This document shows positions 1 to 7,340 of a stretch of DNA of 12,868 nucleotides, one piece after another. Within the stretch, counting starts at the first letter, position 1, and every line of letters begins with the position of its first letter. Source of the DNA: Verrucomicrobiota bacterium (GTDB lineage: Bacteria > Verrucomicrobiota > Verrucomicrobiia > Limisphaerales > SXQI01); the NCBI GenBank assembly GCA_008933045.1, contig WBXJ01000058.1, forward strand, positions 1 to 12,868, in the 5' to 3' direction. A program made the translations under genes and the position numbers. A model generated the notes under the pieces. That model did no database searches, had not been told where the DNA came from, and was given only the letters and a program-made list of their open reading frames with translations.

Positions 1-1785
1 GAGTTCTGGCCCGGCCAGCAGGTCATTGGCCTTTACGGCGTGGCGGCAAACTGTTTTGGCGATCATGTGTTCCCCCAAGCGCCATGTGTTGACTTCCTGA
101 CCCGCACTCTTGAGCGCGTCGATGAGTTCGATGACAAACGCGCGGGCATCTTTGACCTGGGCAAACGGTGGCAAACCATCGAGCAGAAACGTGCGCTCAC
201 CAAATTCGCTCAACCCGATGCCCATCCGTACCAGTGTCACTAATTGCTGCCTCAAAAAATTCGCGTCCTTGGGTGAAAGCTCCACGGTCTCCGCCAGCAA
301 CAACCGTTGTGAGGGCATTCCACCTTCCTCAAGCCGATGCAACATTTGTTCGAATAAAATCCGCTCGTGGGCTGCGTGCTGATCCAAAAGCACCAACCCT
401 CGATCCGACTCAAGTACCACATACAACCGGCTGATAACCCCCAGAATGCGCAAAGGCACTTGGAGCAACGGCACGACGGTTGTGGAGGGTGCTGGTAGAG
501 TCGCGAGTGCTGGGCTCGTTTCGTTTCCAAGCGGCACATGGGTTGGAGTGGCGCGGTCCGGCCATGGAAAGAGCGGAGGCGTCAATTCGGATGCCGCTAC
601 GAGGAATGTGGGTGGCGCAACGGAAGTCCCCACAAAATCAGGGATCTTTCCGGAGAGGGAAGGAACAGTCTGAACCGTTGATCGTGCGTCCACCGAGGCT
701 GAGGGTGGTTCGGTGTGAAAATCAAGCAGGGCGGTCCGCACGGCCTCCGCGATAGCTCTCCGCACCCAACCTTCATGTCGAAATTTCACCTCCCGTTTCG
801 CAGGATGGATATTGACGTCCACCTCACTGGGATCGATCTCGAGGAACAAACAACAAACCGGATACCTCCCCTTCATCAAGGCTGTGTGATACCCCTCCAT
901 CAATCCGTGATTCAGCCCTCGATTATCCACAGGGCGACGGTTCACAAATAAATGCTGATCCTCACGCGTACCTCGCGAAACGCCGGGCGCACCGATCCAT
1001 CCCCACACCCGAAACGCTTGCACGGGCTCGGCTTCCCCCGCTTCATCCGGCAGGCCCACCGCTGTGAACTGAGTCGAATAATCCACCGGTAGCAATTGAA
1101 GCCCGCTCCCCATCAATTCTGTCATCCGATCGCGCAACGCTTGCAGGGGTTGCGACGCGATGACCGCCATATCCACCGCCGGCAACTGCCAGACCACGCG
1201 GCCATCCTGCACATAGGTCCAAGCGACTTCGGGAAACGCCAATGCTGCCAGCGTCAAGTAATGCTGAACATGCGACGTTTCTGTGTGATCACTCCGCAAG
1301 AATTTGCGGCGAGCGGGAATGTTGTAAAAAAGCGAACGCACTTCAAGCGTCGTTCCGGCACTACCTCCGGCTGCCTTCACTTCCAAAATTTTGCCACCTT
1401 GAACTACAATCTGACACGCTTCCGGCGAGTCTGACTCCCGCTCCCGAGAAGTAATCATCATACGGCTGATGCTCGCGATACTCGGCATCGCTTCCCCTCG
1501 GAACCCCATGGTTGCGATGGTCTGCAGGTCTTGTGCGGTTTGGATTTTGCTCGTCGCATGACGTTCGAGGCACATCAAGGCATCATCCTTGCTCATGCCG
1601 ATACCGTCGTCAGAAACTCGTATCAAACTTCGGCCACCCGCCTGGATTTCGACAGTGATACGCGTCGATTTTGCATCAAGCGCATTTTCCACCAACTCCT
1701 TAACCACGCTCGCCGGTCGTTCCACCACCTCACCCGCAGCAATCTGGTTCGCCACTTGCTCCGATAAAAGTCGGATGCGATTCAT
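1..1785 (-). CDS. mutL: DNA mismatch repair protein MutL, C-terminal end beyond window
   Basis: MutL is the GHKL-type ATPase that couples mismatch recognition by MutS to strand incision. The frame is open for 595 codons from the ATG at 1785 to the window edge with no stop. ATPase motifs are in the usual places: E30 and N34 in KELVENALDA, DDGIGM at 59-64, RHATSK soon after, and GFRGEA at 94-99. FYNIPARRKF and DVNIHPAKREVKF follow. After a Pro/Thr-rich linker the C-terminal domain carries DQHAAHERILFE at about residue 468, which fits the endonuclease consensus DQHA(X)2E(X)4E, and near the edge CRHAVKANDLL. Family length suggests some 25-45 residues are missing, where a CPHGRP-like motif would be expected. 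The start is preceded by an AT-rich stretch with no Shine-Dalgarno sequence. The gene diverges from the M50-like gene. Identity is near certain; nuclease activity is inferred from the motif. Confidence 0.97.
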   Translation of the reverse strand, partial: MNRIRLLSEQVANQIAAGEVVERPASVVKELVENALDAKSTRITVEIQAGGRSLIRVSDDGIGMSKDDALMCLERHATSKIQTAQDLQTIATMGFRGEAMPSIASISRMMITSRERESDSPEACQIVVQGGKILEVKAAGGSAGTTLEVRSLFYNIPARRKFLRSDHTETSHVQHYLTLAALAFPEVAWTYVQDGRVVWQLPAVDMAVIASQPLQALRDRMTELMGSGLQLLPVDYSTQFTAVGLPDEAGEAEPVQAFRVWGWIGAPGVSRGTREDQHLFVNRRPVDNRGLNHGLMEGYHTALMKGRYPVCCLFLEIDPSEVDVNIHPAKREVKFRHEGWVRRAIAEAVRTALLDFHTEPPSASVDARSTVQTVPSLSGKIPDFVGTSVAPPTFLVAASELTPPLFPWPDRATPTHVPLGNETSPALATLPAPSTTVVPLLQVPLRILGVISRLYVVLESDRGLVLLDQHAAHERILFEQMLHRLEEGGMPSQRLLLAETVELSPKDANFLRQQLVTLVRMGIGLSEFGERTFLLDGLPPFAQVKDARAFVIELIDALKSAGQEVNTWRLGEHMIAKTVCRHAVKANDLLAGPEL

Positions 1786-1889
1786 GAAAAAATAACCAGA
1801 GAATTTAGTTGAGTCAGAATCACCCGTTTTGATTAGCTCAAAAATACCCCCCTTAAAAGCACCAAATCACTCACTCACAATCAGGCGAT

Positions 1890-1917
1890 TCGACAATTTT
1901 AGGCGGTTGATTAGGAT
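1890..1917 (+). promoter_or_regulatory. Possible sigma70-type promoter for the M50-like gene
   Basis: TCGACA at 1890-1895 matches the -35 consensus at five of six bases. A 16-base spacer leads to TAGGAT at 1912-1917, which matches the -10 consensus at four of six. Transcription would begin near 1924, about 20 bases before the GTG start at 1945. The region between the two divergent genes is AT-rich, so such matches can arise by chance. Confidence 0.25.
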
Positions 1918-1944
1918 GATGCCGGCCCGGATTTAGGTCAACGC

Positions 1945-2598
1945 GTGTCGAAATTTGTTAAGTTTTTAATCGGACTTTTTTTGCTGCCATTATCGGTGGC
2001 TGCCCTGCCGACTTTGTCGAGGGTTTTGCGGGCATCCGGAGAGGTCACGCCTGTATGGGTTGCGTTAGTCGCAGGGATGGCTTGTTGGGTCGTCGTGTTC
2101 TTGCTCTTGCCGAAGCCAATGTGGGTCTACGTTTTTGGCCATGAGTTGACGCACGCGCTTTGGACCTGGGCGTTTGGAGGAAGAGTTAAAAAGTTTAAAG
2201 TCACAGCGAAGGGTGGCCATGTGATCATCACAAAAACTAATTTCTTCATCTCGCTTGCCCCGTATTTCTTTCCACTCTATGCCGTGTGTGTTGCGGTGTT
2301 TTTCTTGATCGGTGATCTCATTTGGAACTGGCACAGGTATCAATGGGTGTTTCACTTTTTGTTGGGTGCAGCTTACGCGTTCCACGTGACCTTGACGCTT
2401 TTCATCCTGCGAACTCGGCAGAGCGATATCACGGATCATGGGTGGTTTTTTTCCATCGTCGTGATTTGGTTGGGTAATTTTGGCACCCTCCTTCTCGCTC
2501 TACCGATTCTTATAGGACAACCCTCTCTCGGAGATGCCTTGAGCTGGTGGCTCATCGAGACTGGGCAATTGGTGCAACGAGTCGGTCGAGTTTTTTAA
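1945..2598 (+). CDS. M50-like integral membrane zinc metalloprotease, unassigned
   Basis: This 217-residue protein is mostly hydrophobic, with segments at about 6-22, 36-55, 100-123, 134-155 and 168-191. Between the second and third lies FGHELTHALW, a HEXXH zinc-metalloprotease signature with H66, E67 and H70. GG-rich turns and SLAPYFFP (103-110) follow. QSDITDHG (159-166) offers an aspartate, D161 or D164, as third metal ligand. This order resembles small M50-type intramembrane proteases, but the usual NPDG-like motif is not obvious, so membership is inferred. The start is GTG at 1945; the frame is closed by a stop at 1912-1914, and AGGT nearby is only a weak ribosome site. The gene stands alone between divergent mutL and a convergent epimerase. 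No substrate or partner is visible; protease activity is a prediction from the motif. Confidence 0.8.
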   Translation: MSKFVKFLIGLFLLPLSVAALPTLSRVLRASGEVTPVWVALVAGMACWVVVFLLLPKPMWVYVFGHELTHALWTWAFGGRVKKFKVTAKGGHVIITKTNFFISLAPYFFPLYAVCVAVFFLIGDLIWNWHRYQWVFHFLLGAAYAFHVTLTLFILRTRQSDITDHGWFFSIVVIWLGNFGTLLLALPILIGQPSLGDALSWWLIETGQLVQRVGRVF

Positions 2599-2619
2599 CG
2601 GGTGAGAGGGGATTTCAAC

Positions 2620-2654
2620 AAAAAGCCGCCGAACATTGTGATGCTCGACGGCTT
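2620..2654 (-). terminator. Intrinsic terminator of the epimerase gene
   Basis: Arms at 2645-2654 and 2623-2632 form a 10-bp stem around a 12-base loop. In minus-strand RNA every position pairs, with one G-U wobble; on the plus strand that position is a C-A mismatch, so the structure belongs to minus-strand transcripts. Five uridines (2620-2624) overlap and follow the stem. It begins 19 bases after the epimerase stop codon. Confidence 0.8.
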
Positions 2655-2673
2655 GAAAAAATAGGACAGAAAC

Positions 2674-3522
2674 TTAGGCTGCCAACGCTTTCTTTAGAAA
2701 CTTAACGCCTTTGACGGCGATTTCCTCGGTGGTCGGTTCCATCCTGCGCCAGATCGCAGCGGCTCGGGCGATCACTTTGACATCGGTGGTGAATGACTCG
2801 ATCACCACGTCACCCTTGTAGCCGACGCTCTTGAGGGCCGCGACGATGGGCTTCCAATCGATGTGATCGTTTCCTGGAGTGCCTCGGTCGCTACCGCAGG
2901 CGTGAAAATGAGCGAGCTGTTTACCCACCTTGCGAATCGCCTTGGCTTGGTTTTTCTCCTCAATGTTCATGTGGAAAGTATCGAGGTGAATTTTTAGGGC
3001 GGGGCTGCCCACGTCGGCGATCATCTGCAAGGCCTGATCTGCGGTGTTGATAAAATCAGTCTCGAACCGATTCAACGGCTCCAGACAAATCGTGACGCCC
3101 TTTTTCTGAGCGTATTTCGCCAGCTTCTTCAGGTGTTTCACCACTGTTTTCCACTGCGCCTTATATTCCTTTTCGGGTACTGCGTCCGCACGACCGACCT
3201 CGGAATAAACTGGCCCGATCAAACTTGGGCAGCCCAGCACCACCATCTGGTCGATGAGTTGGGTCATATAATCCATTGCCGCCTGTTGTTGCTCAGGGGT
3301 GCCGCGCAAATCACGCCCGCCGCCCATGCAAGCGCAGACTGAGCCGCAGACTAAACCGTTCTTATCCAGCTCTGCTTTCACATGCGCGGGATCGATATGG
3401 GAGGGATCCTCCACAGGAATTTCTACCGTCTCAAATCCCCATTTCTTAAACTTTGAGAAGAGTGATGTGCTCTCGTTAGTAAACGGAGAGGTGAACAAAA
3501 ATGTATTAATGCCGAGTCTCAT
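2674..3522 (-). CDS. D-tagatose/D-psicose 3-epimerase family sugar epimerase
   Basis: A 282-residue cytoplasmic TIM-barrel enzyme of the xylose-isomerase-like superfamily. Members interconvert ketohexoses at C3 through a metal-bound enediolate. It matches the D-psicose 3-epimerase pattern: CLEPLNRFETDFINT (146-160) with metal ligand E148 and second carboxylate E154, LDTFHMNIEE (180-189) with D181, HFHACGSDRGTPG (205-217) with H207 and R213, and VIESF (240-244) with E242. These correspond to the four metal ligands and catalytic glutamates of the Agrobacterium enzyme. Length is normal for the family. The ATG at 3522 lacks a clear Shine-Dalgarno. The gene is followed by an intrinsic terminator and diverges from the outer-membrane gene, so it is probably monocistronic. 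Exact substrate cannot be told from sequence; related proteins in this group are often annotated as generic sugar phosphate isomerase/epimerase. Confidence 0.9.
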   Translation of the reverse strand: MRLGINTFLFTSPFTNESTSLFSKFKKWGFETVEIPVEDPSHIDPAHVKAELDKNGLVCGSVCACMGGGRDLRGTPEQQQAAMDYMTQLIDQMVVLGCPSLIGPVYSEVGRADAVPEKEYKAQWKTVVKHLKKLAKYAQKKGVTICLEPLNRFETDFINTADQALQMIADVGSPALKIHLDTFHMNIEEKNQAKAIRKVGKQLAHFHACGSDRGTPGNDHIDWKPIVAALKSVGYKGDVVIESFTTDVKVIARAAAIWRRMEPTTEEIAVKGVKFLKKALAA

Positions 3523-3531
3523 AATGCGTCC

Positions 3532-3560
3532 ACACAGGCTAACGAAGGTCGGACCTGTGT
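3532..3560. promoter_or_regulatory. Nested inverted repeats between divergent genes
   Basis: ACACAGG at 3532-3538 and CCTGTGT at 3554-3560 are perfect inverted copies. Overlapping the right arm is an odd dyad, AGGTC-G-GACCT, at 3546-3556. They lie 10 bases before the epimerase start and about 80 bases before the outer-membrane gene, where an operator or a 5' leader hairpin could act. No regulator is encoded nearby, so the role is speculative. Confidence 0.25.
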
Positions 3561-3637
3561 CAAAGAGAAATGAATCGAAAACAAAAGTCCTGGAAAGTTT
3601 GAATGGGAGAATTCAATTTCGCGCTGTAATATTGACC

Positions 3638-4513
3638 ATGCTGTTGAAATTAAATCAGAGAAATTCCTTCATCGGGTTCCGACTCCTCGGTTGCGTTGTT
3701 TTACCGTTGGCACTTCGTGCCGAAGGGGTCGCTGTGGATAAAAGTTCGTTCACTTTATTCAATCCGACACCGGATCAACTCATGCGGGAAATGTCCACGG
3801 ATCGGCCAGACAAAACCGAGAGTCCTTACACGGTGGATGCGGGGCATTTCCAGATTGAGAGCGATCTAGTAAGTTATTCGTACAACCACGATTCTGCTAC
3901 CAGGGTGGATGACTGGGCTATTGCGCCGATGAATCTCAAGGTCGGGTTGTGTAATCGCGTTGACCTTCAGACTGTCGTTGAGACCTACCGACACATTCGC
4001 ACCCGTGACAATTTGACAGGAACTCCGATCCGTCAAAATGGCTTTGGAGATATCACTACTCGTTTAAAGATCAACCTCTGGGGCAACGATGAGGGATCAA
4101 CCGCGTTGGCTGTCATGCCTTTCCTGAAATTCCCGACTAATCAGGACCAACTTGCGAACGATCGTGTCGAAGGGGGCGTGATTATTCCGTTCGCGGTCGG
4201 TTTGCCGGCTGGGTTCAGCCTTGGGTTGATGACAGAATTTGATTTCAATCGGAACGATGATGGGGCTGGCAACCACGTAGAATTCATCAACAGTGCCACG
4301 CTCAGCCATCACCTCATCGGAAAGTTGAGAGGCTACATGGAACTCTTCACTGCCGTCAGCTCGGAGCGGGATGCGGACTGGGTCGGCACGTTGGACTTAG
4401 GGCTGACCTATGGTTTGACGCCCAACATCCAGCTCGATGTCGGGGTGAATTTTGGACTGACGGACTCGGCGGATGATCTCAATCCTTTCGTCGGTCTGTC
4501 CTATCGATTCTAA
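3638..4513 (+). CDS. Predicted outer-membrane beta-barrel protein, MetA-pathway transporter-like
   Basis: A 291-residue precursor. The N-terminus has Lys/Arg residues, then a hydrophobic stretch (about 11-27) ending ALRA|EG, a plausible type I signal-peptidase site. The mature part opens with STDRPDKTESPYTVDAGHFQ (53-72), a hallmark of proteins labelled transporter or phenol MetA pathway barrel (PF13557). It continues with alternating amphipathic strands and short Gly/Asn/Asp turns and ends in a terminal phenylalanine (YRF), as outer-membrane barrels usually do. I place the start at ATG 3638 because it sits directly before the signal peptide; the longer open frame from 3299 runs antisense through the epimerase. 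No strong ribosome site is visible. The stop is 6 bases from the convergent sialidase stop. Transport of a small hydrophobic or sugar-like solute is possible but unproven. Confidence 0.82.
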   Translation: MLLKLNQRNSFIGFRLLGCVVLPLALRAEGVAVDKSSFTLFNPTPDQLMREMSTDRPDKTESPYTVDAGHFQIESDLVSYSYNHDSATRVDDWAIAPMNLKVGLCNRVDLQTVVETYRHIRTRDNLTGTPIRQNGFGDITTRLKINLWGNDEGSTALAVMPFLKFPTNQDQLANDRVEGGVIIPFAVGLPAGFSLGLMTEFDFNRNDDGAGNHVEFINSATLSHHLIGKLRGYMELFTAVSSERDADWVGTLDLGLTYGLTPNIQLDVGVNFGLTDSADDLNPFVGLSYRF

Positions 4514-4519
4514 GCCGCG

Positions 4520-5590
4520 TTACTGGGGCCACTGACCATCCACAATCGGCTGGGTTACCAGGAGACTTGGATCGATCACGACGTGACGCACTTTCTCACG
4601 CTTCCACGTGTAGGTGATGTGAACCATCCGGTCATTGCTTTGAACTACGGCTGGATAGGAGAACTCTGAGGCGGGATCACTTTCGAGAGTCAGCGCAGCG
4701 GCCCAATGTTGGCCGTCCTTGGAGACCGCTACATTCATGACGTGCCGATTGTCTTCGGAATGGTTGTAAACCAGCAAAGCACGACCATCGCGTAGTAGGA
4801 CGGCATCAATGGCACTGTTGGGGTTGGGTAGTTCGGTGCGAACGACGCGATGCCATTTGAAGCCCCGATCGTCTGAGGTGGTGCTCAGGATGCTGCCGTT
4901 TTTACTGCGACAAAGAATCTGGAGTGGTTGGCCCGGCCAGTCGAGGATCGTGGGTTGGATGGCACCGGCATCGAGTGGGTTATTGAGTGTTGTGGTGCGT
5001 GCCCATATGCCCAGCGGGTTCTTAGTTCGCTCCATGTGGATACGCCAGCCTTCATTCTCCGAACTGGAGCCGCACAGGATTGTGCCATCACTGAGCTCCA
5101 CAGGTTTGTTGCGAACCGGCCCAAAGATTCCCGTTGGGAGACGTTTGGATTTAGACCATGTTCTGCCATTGTCGTCGGATGTTTTCACAAGCCCCCACCA
5201 AGACGACGGTGAGGGACCTTCTTTATAAAATAGATAGAGAGGACCATCCTTGGCCCTGAAAAGGACTGGGTTCCACGTGGGTAACCGCGAATTGTTTTGC
5301 TCCCGAATTCCGTTGGCGACTTCGACTGGCTCGGACCAACCTTTGCCTTCGTTCCGTGAAAGGTAGATGCTGACATCAGGCGAGCGTTCGGCAATGCCAC
5401 CAAACCAAGCCGCGAGCAACGTGTCCTGAGACTCAATAATCGTGGACGCGTGGCTTGAGCGTGTCGGTGGATTATTCGCCACAAACTCGCTCAAAATCAG
5501 GCCGGGTTGAGTCGTCGGGGTCGTTACCGCTTGTGCCCACCCTGCGATGCAGGTGGCGGCCGCGATGGCCAAGAATGTTAAAGTCCTCAT
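4520..5590 (-). CDS. Secreted sialidase-like BNR-repeat protein (COG4692 type)
   Basis: A 356-residue precursor. MRTLTFLAIAAATCIAGWAQA is a good signal peptide, with cleavage near residue 21, so the enzyme should act in the periplasm or outside. SSHASTIIES (45-54) followed by LLAAWFGGIAE (58-68) and PDVSIYLSRN is typical of the predicted-neuraminidase family related to exo-alpha-sialidases. Four Asp-box-like turns (S/T-x-D-x-G-x-x-W variants) lie near 79-85, 138-145, 239-246 and 290-296, indicating a six-bladed propeller. The family would hydrolyse terminal sialic or related sugars, but many members act on other glycans, so the substrate is uncertain. The start at 5590 is chosen because AGGAGG precedes it and the signal peptide follows; an in-frame start at 5836 would overlap the HAD gene. 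It ends 6 bases from the convergent outer-membrane gene. Confidence 0.88.
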   Translation of the reverse strand: MRTLTFLAIAAATCIAGWAQAVTTPTTQPGLILSEFVANNPPTRSSHASTIIESQDTLLAAWFGGIAERSPDVSIYLSRNEGKGWSEPVEVANGIREQNNSRLPTWNPVLFRAKDGPLYLFYKEGPSPSSWWGLVKTSDDNGRTWSKSKRLPTGIFGPVRNKPVELSDGTILCGSSSENEGWRIHMERTKNPLGIWARTTTLNNPLDAGAIQPTILDWPGQPLQILCRSKNGSILSTTSDDRGFKWHRVVRTELPNPNSAIDAVLLRDGRALLVYNHSEDNRHVMNVAVSKDGQHWAAALTLESDPASEFSYPAVVQSNDRMVHITYTWKREKVRHVVIDPSLLVTQPIVDGQWPQ

Positions 5591-5602
5591 TTTCAAAGAA
5601 AT

Positions 5603-5608
5603 CCTCCT
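5603..5608 (-). promoter_or_regulatory. Shine-Dalgarno AGGAGG before the sialidase
   Basis: A full AGGAGG lies 12 bases before the ATG at 5590, a little further than usual. It is the only strong Shine-Dalgarno I see ahead of a gene in this window, and it decides the short start for the sialidase. Confidence 0.5.
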
Positions 5609-5626
5609 CAAACAATAAGCACGGAC

Positions 5627-5652
5627 TTCCGAGGTGGCAAGTGCCACCGGAA
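5627..5652 (-). other. Intergenic hairpin between the HAD gene and sialidase
   Basis: GGTGGCA (5633-5639) and TGCCACC (5642-5648) are perfect inverted copies around a 2-base loop. TTCC/GGAA outer arms extend the stem past a 2-base bulge. It starts 2 bases after the HAD stop codon. No uridine run follows in minus RNA, so it is a weak terminator at best; it may separate expression of the sialidase from the cluster upstream or protect the 3' end. Confidence 0.4.
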
Positions 5653-5654
5653 AT

Positions 5655-6236
5655 TTATTTCCAACGGGTTGGTTGCTTGAGCAGTAGTCGCACGTCAATC
5701 GCTTCCATACCTGCGGCGATGATCGCCTGCATTCCCAAGTCCGTGTCCTCATAGCCTCGGCACAACTGCGGAGCAATCCCAATGCGGCGTGCGGCTTCAA
5801 GGAAAATGTCAGGTGCGGGCTTTTGCTGGGTGACATCCTCGCTGGTCACAATGGCGTCAAACAAATGACGGATGCCTAGATGCACGAGCACCTGTTCGAT
5901 GATTGGCTTTTGTCCACCCGAAGCCACCGCCATCGGAATTTTTCCATGATACGCTCGAGCCACGCTCACGACCGCTTCGATTGGCTGAACCTGAGCGAGC
6001 ATGGGTAAATACTCGTCCTCTTTTTCTGCTGAAACCGCAATCGGATCGAGAGCAATATTTTGCTCGCGGCTGAGTAATTTTAAAATGTCGCGGGATGGCA
6101 CTCCCCCCAAGGCGTAAAAGCGATCCTCGGGAAAATGGAGGCCGTGGCGAGTGGCGATACGATTCCAAGCGATCCAGTGCAACGGCATGGTGTCGGCCAA
6201 GGTGCCGTCACAATCAAAAACAATTCCCTGAATCAT
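5655..6236 (-). CDS. yqaB: HAD-family sugar-phosphate phosphatase, YqaB-like
   Basis: A 193-residue HAD-IA hydrolase that should remove phosphate from a small sugar phosphate using an aspartyl-phosphate intermediate. The motifs are in order: DCDGTLADT (8-16) with nucleophile D8 and acid D10; AVASGG with the motif II serine; TQQKPAPD with the motif III lysine; GYEDTDLGMQA with the motif IV acidic pair. Spacing and flanking residues (YHGKIPMAV, HLGIRHLFDAI, AAGMEAIDVRLL) closely follow E. coli YqaB, a fructose-1-phosphatase, as I recall that sequence; beta-phosphoglucomutases have a similar fold. The small helical cap between motifs I and II fits. It starts 6 bases after prfA with no Shine-Dalgarno, suggesting translational coupling. 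Substrate is inferred; a phosphatase acting on sugar phosphates is the safe call. Confidence 0.88.
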   Translation of the reverse strand: MIQGIVFDCDGTLADTMPLHWIAWNRIATRHGLHFPEDRFYALGGVPSRDILKLLSREQNIALDPIAVSAEKEDEYLPMLAQVQPIEAVVSVARAYHGKIPMAVASGGQKPIIEQVLVHLGIRHLFDAIVTSEDVTQQKPAPDIFLEAARRIGIAPQLCRGYEDTDLGMQAIIAAGMEAIDVRLLLKQPTRWK

Positions 6237-6242
6237 AAATGG

Positions 6243-7331
6243 TTAAAGTTCCAACGCCGCTAATTTTTCCTTCAAATCATTTGCCATGAGCGGTTCGATC
6301 ATCGCGTCGATGGCACCTTCGATAAAGGTCGGCAAATTATAAAGAGTCAGCTCGATCCGGTGGTCGGTGACTCGGTTCTGATGGAAATTATAGGTGCGGA
6401 TACGTTCGTTGCGTTCGCCCGTCCCGACCTGAGCTTTTCGTTGGGCGGCGTATTTGGCGTGTTCGTCCGCCACTTTCTTCTCCAGCAACCGAGAACGGAG
6501 CACCGTCATGGCGCGTGCCTTATTTTTCTGTTGCGAACGTTGGTCGGCGCAACGGACGGTCAAGCCGCTAGGCCTATGTTGAATCTGCACTGCGGAGTCG
6601 GTGGTATTGACCCCCTGACCACCCGGGCCGGACGCTCGACAAGTTGTGATCTCTAAATCGTTCGGGTTGATCTCGATATCCACTTCTTCCGCCTCGGGCA
6701 GCACAGCTACCGTCGCGGTGCTTGTGTGGATGCGTCCCTGCGCTTCCGTGGCGGGAACGCGCTGCACACGGTGGACTCCGCTTTCATACTTCAGCAGTTT
6801 GTAAACATCCTGACCGGTGACGTTGAAAATCACTTCCTTGAGTCCTCCTAGGTCAGAGGCACTTGAATCCAGGGTCTCGATCTTCCACCCCCGGCCCTCG
6901 GAATATCGAGAATACATGCGGTAGAGATCGGCGGCGAAGAGGGCCGATTCCGAACCTCCTGCTCCGGCGCGGATTTCGATAATGGTGTTACGCGAGTCGG
7001 TGGGGTCGGGTGGCAGAATGCCTTGTTGTAACTGGAACTGCAGACGTTGCTCCAGGGCTTGCAGTCGGGTTATCTCCTCGCGGGCCATTTGCCCTAGTTC
7101 GGATTCCGCCGTCTCCGTGTCTGCGAGTTGTTGGTTCTCGGCTAGGTCCGCCACGGTTTTAAGGTAGGCGGTGCCGTAGGTCGTCAAATCTTTGAGGCGT
7201 GCGTATTCCTTGGAGAGTTCCTGCGCCTTCTGAGGATTGTCAAAGGCATGAGGATCGCTCAAACCGCTTTCCACCTCGGCAAAGCGGCGGGCAAACCGTT
7301 CGATATGGGGCCTGAGGTCGAGTGCGCCCAT
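6243..7331 (-). CDS. prfA: Peptide chain release factor 1 (RF1)
   Basis: RF1 reads UAA and UAG in the ribosomal A site and triggers peptidyl-tRNA hydrolysis. The 362-residue protein has the usual length and order: an N-terminal coiled helical domain (about 1-105), EIRAGAGGSESALFA (119-133), the codon-reading PAT tripeptide at 193-195 in RVPATEAQGRIHTS, and the catalytic GGQ at 237-239 in SGPGGQGVNTTDSAVQI. The PxT tripeptide rather than SPF separates it from RF2. The residue after GGQ is Gly where E. coli has His. Q239 is the expected target of PrmC, encoded upstream in the same cluster. The ATG at 7331 has no Shine-Dalgarno and lies 9 bases after a very stable hairpin, which may terminate rpmE transcripts or affect prfA translation. 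The HAD gene follows after 6 bases. Confidence 0.98.
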   Translation of the reverse strand: MGALDLRPHIERFARRFAEVESGLSDPHAFDNPQKAQELSKEYARLKDLTTYGTAYLKTVADLAENQQLADTETAESELGQMAREEITRLQALEQRLQFQLQQGILPPDPTDSRNTIIEIRAGAGGSESALFAADLYRMYSRYSEGRGWKIETLDSSASDLGGLKEVIFNVTGQDVYKLLKYESGVHRVQRVPATEAQGRIHTSTATVAVLPEAEEVDIEINPNDLEITTCRASGPGGQGVNTTDSAVQIQHRPSGLTVRCADQRSQQKNKARAMTVLRSRLLEKKVADEHAKYAAQRKAQVGTGERNERIRTYNFHQNRVTDHRIELTLYNLPTFIEGAIDAMIEPLMANDLKEKLAALEL

Positions 7332-7340
7332 GGAAAAGCA

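Noticed and set aside
1096..1434. Plus-strand open frame opposite mutL
   Set aside because: Shadow of the MutL frame; its composition shows no domain or signal.
3299..3637. In-frame upstream extension of the outer-membrane protein
   Set aside because: It runs antisense through the epimerase 5' end and would bury the signal peptide; ATG 3638 fits the secreted product.
3689..3697. LLGC in the outer-membrane protein signal region as a lipobox
   Set aside because: The cysteine is in the middle of the hydrophobic core, with more hydrophobic residues and an ALRA site after it.
5591..5836. In-frame upstream start of the sialidase at 5836
   Set aside because: It overlaps the HAD gene in another frame, has no family match, and the signal peptide plus AGGAGG support 5590.
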